Shown here piece after piece: positions 40,853 through 45,207 of a stretch of DNA of 45,207 nucleotides. The notes under the pieces are model-generated. The model was not told the DNA's origin. It did no database searches and worked only from the letters and a program-made list of their open reading frames with translations. The position numbers and the translations under genes are program-made. The stretch lies in the NCBI GenBank assembly GCA_002316835.1, contig DCEG01000043.1, forward strand, positions 1 to 45,207. Direction: 5' to 3'. Numbering within the stretch: position 1 is the first letter of the stretch; each line of letters starts with the position of its first letter. This stretch comes from Bacteroidales bacterium UBA1035 (lineage in GTDB: Bacteria; Bacteroidota; Bacteroidia; Bacteroidales; Dysgonomonadaceae).

Positions 40853-41734
40853 ATGAAGAAAGTAACTCGTCGCGGTTTTATTGAAAAATCGCTCGCCATC
40901 GGAGCCGGAACTTTTATAGCTCCCTCGTTATTAAAAATGCAGACCGCCCATGCAGCTCAACAATCGTCTTGGATAGGCAAAAACGATATTTCTCTTGCGC
41001 AATGGGCTTTAGTGGATGAAGTGAGAGCCGGTAAATGGAAAACGTTGGATTTCCCCAGAATTGCTCGTGAAGATTTCGGAATCAATGGAATTGAATTCGT
41101 GAACACCCTTTTCGAAGTTCCCATTGCGAACTACTTGAATATATTAAAAAAGAATGCAGCCGATCAAGGAGTGAAAATGGTACTCATCATGGTGGATGCC
41201 GAAGGAGAAACCTGTACGCCGTCCAAAGAAGAACGAAAACAAACTGTAACCAACCACCGTAAATGGATCGATATAGCACAATATCTGGGTTGTCATGCAA
41301 TACGAACCAATTGTATCGGAGCAAAGGATATCGATAAGAACGAAGCGCTGAAATGGTCTGCAGAGACCTACAATATGATGCTCGAACACGCCGTTCCTGC
41401 CGGAATCAGTATTTTAATAGAAAATCATGGCGGTGTATCCAACGATGCCGACTGGATAGTATCGCTTATGAAAGAAGTGAACAGCAAATATTTCGGTGTT
41501 TTACCTGACTGGAGAGAACCTGGTTCACAATTCGATAATGTCGGGTTTTTGGAAAAAACACTTCCCTACGCCGGAGGTATGTCGTTCAGAAATCAGCCTA
41601 CGGATGCACTAACCGAAAAAATGATAAAGATGACCTACGAAAGAGGTTTCAGAGGCTGGTACGGGATTGAATCGAGTGGACGTGAAAATATCAAGAAAAG
41701 TAAAGAATTATTATTAAAACACTTACCAATGTAA
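40853..41734 (+). CDS. Tat-exported sugar phosphate isomerase/epimerase-like TIM barrel
   Basis: A 293-residue AP-endonuclease-2-type TIM barrel (xylose isomerase-like), preceded by a Tat signal: TRRGFIEKSLAIGAGTFIAPS, ending near AHA. Metal-ligand-like residues are seen in NGIEFVNT, ILIENHGGVSND (Glu, His), PDWREPG and the C-terminal YGIESSGREN. Members isomerise or epimerise sugars; exported versions beside Gfo/Idh/MocA enzymes in Bacteroidetes are associated with keto-sugar chemistry, possibly elimination or isomerisation of 3-keto glycosides. That is inference from family and neighbours. It follows the first gene by 34 bases and precedes the next by 12. Confidence 0.85.
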   Translation: MKKVTRRGFIEKSLAIGAGTFIAPSLLKMQTAHAAQQSSWIGKNDISLAQWALVDEVRAGKWKTLDFPRIAREDFGINGIEFVNTLFEVPIANYLNILKKNAADQGVKMVLIMVDAEGETCTPSKEERKQTVTNHRKWIDIAQYLGCHAIRTNCIGAKDIDKNEALKWSAETYNMMLEHAVPAGISILIENHGGVSNDADWIVSLMKEVNSKYFGVLPDWREPGSQFDNVGFLEKTLPYAGGMSFRNQPTDALTEKMIKMTYERGFRGWYGIESSGRENIKKSKELLLKHLPM

Positions 41735-41746
41735 TCTTTTTGATTC

Positions 41747-42367
41747 ATGGAAGAAATGATCTACTCCCGAAGAAAATTCATAAAAACACTCAGTATCAGT
41801 GTGGGCAGTTTTCTGCTACTGCCCAGATGTACATTTGGAAAAACTTCCGCATGGAGATTTTTCTCAAACGAAGAAGGCGTGTTGGTAGATGCCATTGTGG
41901 AGCAAATAATTCCGACAGATGAATGGCTGGGAGCCAAGGACGCTATGGTAACCAATTTCATTGATAAGCAATTGGTCGGACCTTACACCAGACATCAGGA
42001 AATTTATCGAAACAGCCTTTCTGCTATTCAGATTGCTTGTAAAAAAGCTTTCAGCAAAAAATTTGAAGAACTTACCTGGGATGAGCAAACCAATTTTCTG
42101 ATAAGTCTAGAGAAAAATGAAATTGTAACCAAGGTGATCGATAGGTCTGTTGCCAACGCAAATCCTATCAGTGATACGGATAAAACATTCATTAAGAATT
42201 GGTTGAAAAACAACTTCTTCAACCTGATCCGGAATCATACGATGCAGGGATTTTACGGAAGTCCTCGCCACGGAGGCAATTACAAATTCGTCAGTTATAG
42301 AATGATAGGTCTGGATCCTTATCCGATTATGGGTCAAAACCGATATAAAGCAAGCAGCAATGGCTAA
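41747..42367 (+). CDS. Gluconate 2-dehydrogenase subunit 3-like protein, Tat signal
   Basis: A 206-residue protein of the gluconate 2-dehydrogenase small-subunit family. A Tat motif SRRKFIKT is followed by a hydrophobic stretch (SISVGSFLLLP). ATG 41756 (MIYSRRKF) would serve equally well as start. EEGVLVDAIVEQIIPTDEWLGAKDA and the C-terminal GFYGSPRHGGNYKFVSYRMIGLD are typical. In known systems this subunit binds a signal-less GMC flavoprotein and carries it through the Tat pore. The GMC gene overlaps its last 8 bases, in line with a tight complex. Confident on family and role. Confidence 0.9.
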   Translation: MEEMIYSRRKFIKTLSISVGSFLLLPRCTFGKTSAWRFFSNEEGVLVDAIVEQIIPTDEWLGAKDAMVTNFIDKQLVGPYTRHQEIYRNSLSAIQIACKKAFSKKFEELTWDEQTNFLISLEKNEIVTKVIDRSVANANPISDTDKTFIKNWLKNNFFNLIRNHTMQGFYGSPRHGGNYKFVSYRMIGLDPYPIMGQNRYKASSNG

Positions 42368-44024
42368 TAAACACGTAAACGCAATTGTAGTAGGCGCTGG
42401 CGCCGGAGGCGGCGTAGTTGCCAAAGAACTAAGTGTGGCCGGAATGTCTGTTGTGCTGTTTGAACGCGGCGGATGGGCTAAATACGACGATCACGATCAG
42501 GACGAACTGTTTTCACAGCGTACAACCGTTCTCGGCAACGCTTACGGACCGGATAACATCCATTATAAGCGCGTGAGGATGTGGAGTGAAGGGGAAAAGA
42601 CCATTGTATTGCCAAACGAAGGCGGATACGGCAACAACGCTGCCTGCGTAGGATCGGGAACAGTTAGTTATGGAGCGATGGCCTGGAGATTTATGCCGGA
42701 AGATTTCAAAATGAAATCCACATACGGACATGTTGAAGGCACAACGCTGGAGGATTGGCCAATCAGTTACGAAGACCTGGAACCTTGTTACGAAAAAGCC
42801 GAATGGGAAATCGGTGTAGCAGGCGATGACAGTTTGAACCCTTTTGCCCCGCCACGAAAAAAGCCTCAACCCATGCCTCCTTTCGAACACAACAAAGAGG
42901 CACAACTACTCCAGGCAACAGCCAAACGATTGGGATGGCATCCGTTCCCTATTCCCATGCTCAGAAATTCTATTCCTTACGGTGGACGTCCACAATGTTA
43001 CAGAATTCGTGGATGCGTTGGATTTGCATGTCCCGTAAACGCTAAATGCGGAACGCATAACACCGTTATTCCGGTTGCTATAGCTACCGGTAATTGCGAA
43101 CTGAGAATCAATTGTGTGGTAAGTGAAATTAATGTGAATGATTCAGGTAAAATTACCGGGGTAACTTATTTCGATGAAAAAAACAAAAAACAAACCCAAA
43201 CGGCAGATATCGTAGTTGTAGCCGGAAGCGCAACAGAAACTGCCCGATTGCTGCTTAACTCAAAATCAAGTTTTTTCCCCACCGGCATAGGAAATGAAAA
43301 CGATTGGGTGGGACGAAATCTTCAGGATCACGCATATTGCGGAGCCAGCGGAATATTCGATTATGATATCTACGATGACAAAGGCCCGGGCGCTTCCATT
43401 GCCATCAGCGATTTTAATCACCACAACCCGGGCATTGTTGGGGGCGGGGTAATTTGTAACGAATTCAACGCACTTCCCTATCTTTTTACAGGTATTCGAC
43501 CACCTGGATCAGCGAGATGGGGGGTGGAACATAAAAAATTCCAGCGGGAAAATTACAAACGTATCGGCAGGGCGCAAGGTCCGTATCAGGAGATGCCCAG
43601 CTTTGGAGCAAGAGTTGAAGTGGACGATGTTGTGAAGGATTTTTGGGGAATTCCCGTCTGTAGAATTTCAGGAAGAGCCAGCATAAAAGATGCCGAAGGC
43701 ACAGCCTTCATGGCCGATAAAGCCGAAAAATGGCTGTTGGAGGCAGGAGCAATACAAACATGGAAGACCGGCGTTGTCACCGGAGAAAGACCTGCAGGAG
43801 GAGGACAACATCAGGCCGGAACCTGCCGCATGGGAAATGATCCGAAGACATCGGTCTGCGATAAATTTGGCAGAGTACACAGCACTCCGAACGTTTTCGT
43901 CGCCGATGGAAGTTTACACGTTACCAACGGAGGATTTAATCCTGCGCTCACCATTATGGCTTTGGGCTATTGGGTAGGTGGATATATTGCAGGTGAATGG
44001 CTAAAAGGCAACCGATTTAAATAA
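42360..44024 (+). CDS. GMC-family flavoprotein dehydrogenase (large subunit)
   Basis: A 554-residue FAD-dependent GMC oxidoreductase, catalytic subunit of a sugar, gluconate or glycoside dehydrogenase. The FAD-binding motif is VVGAGAGGGVVAKELSVAG (9-27), followed by ERGG. The C-terminus VADGSLHVTNGGFNPALTIMALG carries the His and Asn of the GMC active site. PQCYRIRGCVGFACPVNAKCG is cysteine-rich, as in subfamilies related to an iron-sulfur-bearing glucose dehydrogenase, though a cluster is not established here. There is no signal peptide; export probably relies on the Tat-bearing partner upstream. Electrons would pass to the downstream cytochrome. Confidence 0.92.
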   Translation: MANKHVNAIVVGAGAGGGVVAKELSVAGMSVVLFERGGWAKYDDHDQDELFSQRTTVLGNAYGPDNIHYKRVRMWSEGEKTIVLPNEGGYGNNAACVGSGTVSYGAMAWRFMPEDFKMKSTYGHVEGTTLEDWPISYEDLEPCYEKAEWEIGVAGDDSLNPFAPPRKKPQPMPPFEHNKEAQLLQATAKRLGWHPFPIPMLRNSIPYGGRPQCYRIRGCVGFACPVNAKCGTHNTVIPVAIATGNCELRINCVVSEINVNDSGKITGVTYFDEKNKKQTQTADIVVVAGSATETARLLLNSKSSFFPTGIGNENDWVGRNLQDHAYCGASGIFDYDIYDDKGPGASIAISDFNHHNPGIVGGGVICNEFNALPYLFTGIRPPGSARWGVEHKKFQRENYKRIGRAQGPYQEMPSFGARVEVDDVVKDFWGIPVCRISGRASIKDAEGTAFMADKAEKWLLEAGAIQTWKTGVVTGERPAGGGQHQAGTCRMGNDPKTSVCDKFGRVHSTPNVFVADGSLHVTNGGFNPALTIMALGYWVGGYIAGEWLKGNRFK

Positions 44025-44025
44025 G

Positions 44026-45141
44026 ATGATTATGGCAACCAAAAAATCTCGTAAGTCTAACTTTATTACCGTCTCGGTTATAACATTAGTTGGTATTGTC
44101 CTGCTATTCAGCAGTTTTTATACCTACTGGAATTCTGCTCCAGCCGAACAAACGTGCGCATCGTGTCACGAAATTTCTTCGCGGGTTACTTCCCTATCCC
44201 ATTCAGCTCACCGTGAAGTATCTTGCAAAGAGTGTCACGGAACGGCGTTGAGCAACGGATTACACAGCCTGAAAGAAAAATCGATGATGGTTGTCGGTCA
44301 TCTTCAGGGTAAAAATGCCGATGATGTAAGGATGAATGAAGAACAATACCTGGCAGTTATGGAAAATTGCGCCAGGTGTCATACATCGGAATTTGCGAAT
44401 TGGAAATCGGGAGGGCATTCTGCTACTTATACCGATATCTTTCTGGATGAAAAACACAACAGCATTGAGCAATTAAATTACGACTGTTTACGCTGTCACG
44501 GAATGTTTTACGAAAACTCCATCGATGAACTGGTGGATAATCAAACCACCAAAGGTCCCTGGAATTTAACTGACAAGAAAAAAGCAACTCAACCTACCAT
44601 AACTTGTTCGACTTGTCATGCCGTTCATACCGATGGAGAAATTAAGCAAACACCCGATTACGCAAATCCGGCAGAAATATTTTATTATCGTAACAGTAAA
44701 ACTCCTGAAGTAAGTTTTTATGTCAGATCCGAGAAAATTCATGTACCCGTGGATTTATTATCTAATCCTGGCATCACTCATGAAGGAGAAAGTATTATGG
44801 TATCAGATGACCCGATCATGCGTAATTGTGTACAATGCCATGCTCCAAATACGTTTCACGTATCTGCGACAAGTGACGACCGCACCCCCCGAGGTGTACA
44901 CGAAGGGTTATCGTGCATGTCATGTCACGAACCGCACAGTAACGATGCGAAAAACAGTTGTATAAAATGTCATCCTGCGATAAGTAATTGTAATTTGGAC
45001 GTTACGACAATGAATACTACGTATGCCGATGCTAACAGTCCAAATAACATACATTGGGTTTCCTGCAACGATTGCCATACCGACGGATCAAAGAAATCTG
45101 CTTTTGCACAAAACCGGATAATCCCGACACTTGAAAAATAA
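44026..45141 (+). CDS. Membrane-anchored nine-heme cytochrome c
   Basis: A 371-residue multiheme cytochrome with one N-terminal membrane helix (about 14-33) and a periplasmic domain with nine CXXCH heme sites (first Cys at 44, 67, 115, 154, 194, 268, 297, 312 and 347). The start, helix then CASCHEISSRVTSLSHSAHREVSCKECH, resembles NapC/NirT/NrfH-type quinol-linked cytochromes; the later hemes form a larger electron-transfer domain. It begins 2 bases after the GMC gene, so it should accept electrons from that dehydrogenase and pass them to menaquinone or another periplasmic acceptor. ATG 44032 is an alternative start. Direction of flow is inferred. Confidence 0.92.
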   Translation: MIMATKKSRKSNFITVSVITLVGIVLLFSSFYTYWNSAPAEQTCASCHEISSRVTSLSHSAHREVSCKECHGTALSNGLHSLKEKSMMVVGHLQGKNADDVRMNEEQYLAVMENCARCHTSEFANWKSGGHSATYTDIFLDEKHNSIEQLNYDCLRCHGMFYENSIDELVDNQTTKGPWNLTDKKKATQPTITCSTCHAVHTDGEIKQTPDYANPAEIFYYRNSKTPEVSFYVRSEKIHVPVDLLSNPGITHEGESIMVSDDPIMRNCVQCHAPNTFHVSATSDDRTPRGVHEGLSCMSCHEPHSNDAKNSCIKCHPAISNCNLDVTTMNTTYADANSPNNIHWVSCNDCHTDGSKKSAFAQNRIIPTLEK

Positions 45142-45207
45142 TTTGAAACTTATCCAATCATCGCTTCATTGAACTATTGGTATTAAACTACTGCTGTTGC
45201 GTTAATA

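Overview
The window looks like a chromosomal segment of an anaerobic, glycan-degrading Bacteroidales bacterium, possibly Dysgonomonadaceae or a relative (family level is inference). Support comes from Bacteroidetes-type promoter boxes (TAnnTTTG, in one case with TTTG 20 bases upstream), mostly absent Shine-Dalgarno sequences, many exported glycoside hydrolases and lipoproteins, a long-form urocanase and split FtcD/FchA. Nearly all DNA is coding; no spacer exceeds 300 bases. I saw no rRNA, tRNA, CRISPR array or transposase.

Region 1 (37-13971, + strand) is a carbohydrate cluster: an exported VOC protein, a GH42 beta-galactosidase, a zinc-type dehydrogenase paired with a Gfo/Idh/MocA oxidoreductase, a GH39 enzyme, a GH51-like enzyme with an inserted coiled coil, and two GH127/DUF1680 proteins. 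Two terminator-plus-promoter modules (near 3330 and 9930) split it into transcription units. The set suits an L-arabinofuranose-decorated galactan, xylan or plant glycoprotein. No SusC/SusD pair is in view.

Region 2 (14001-23622) is mostly on the - strand: PlsC, a small membrane protein (+), a KAS III-like enzyme, a luciferase-like flavoenzyme, a DUF3307 membrane protein overlapping a SatD-like protein, an ADP-ribosylglycohydrolase, formate-tetrahydrofolate ligase and UvrB. The SatD-like protein has motifs resembling class III nucleotide cyclases plus a C-terminal HTH, and its upstream DNA carries a striking TATCGT operator-like array. This pair is the best candidate here for an undescribed regulatory or signalling module.

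Region 3 (23784-33091, - strand) is a histidine-utilisation cluster read as hutU, ftcD, pnuC, hutI, fchA, (S23-like element), hutH, then an MFS transporter with its own promoter. It converts histidine to glutamate and passes the formimino carbon to folate; Fhs nearby could release formate with ATP gain. Its spacers are full of small repeats: a 0.5-kb inverted-repeat-bounded element carrying a frameshifted four-helix-bundle (S23/IVP) gene, an AGTTATG heptamer array, a GTAGAGACG palindrome, CACAGA repeats and a hairpin-rich hutU-ftcD spacer.

Region 4 (33267-39214) holds cutC and a GH20 hexosaminidase (+), then nfo-nhaD (-), then a YbjQ protein (+).

Region 5 (39301-45141, +) is a tight five-gene operon: a Tat-exported Gfo/Idh/MocA oxidoreductase, a Tat-exported sugar isomerase-like TIM barrel, a Tat-exported gluconate dehydrogenase subunit 3-like protein, a GMC flavoprotein and a membrane-anchored nine-heme cytochrome c. 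It looks like a periplasmic sugar or glycoside dehydrogenase feeding electrons to the membrane. The last 66 bases hold nothing I can identify.
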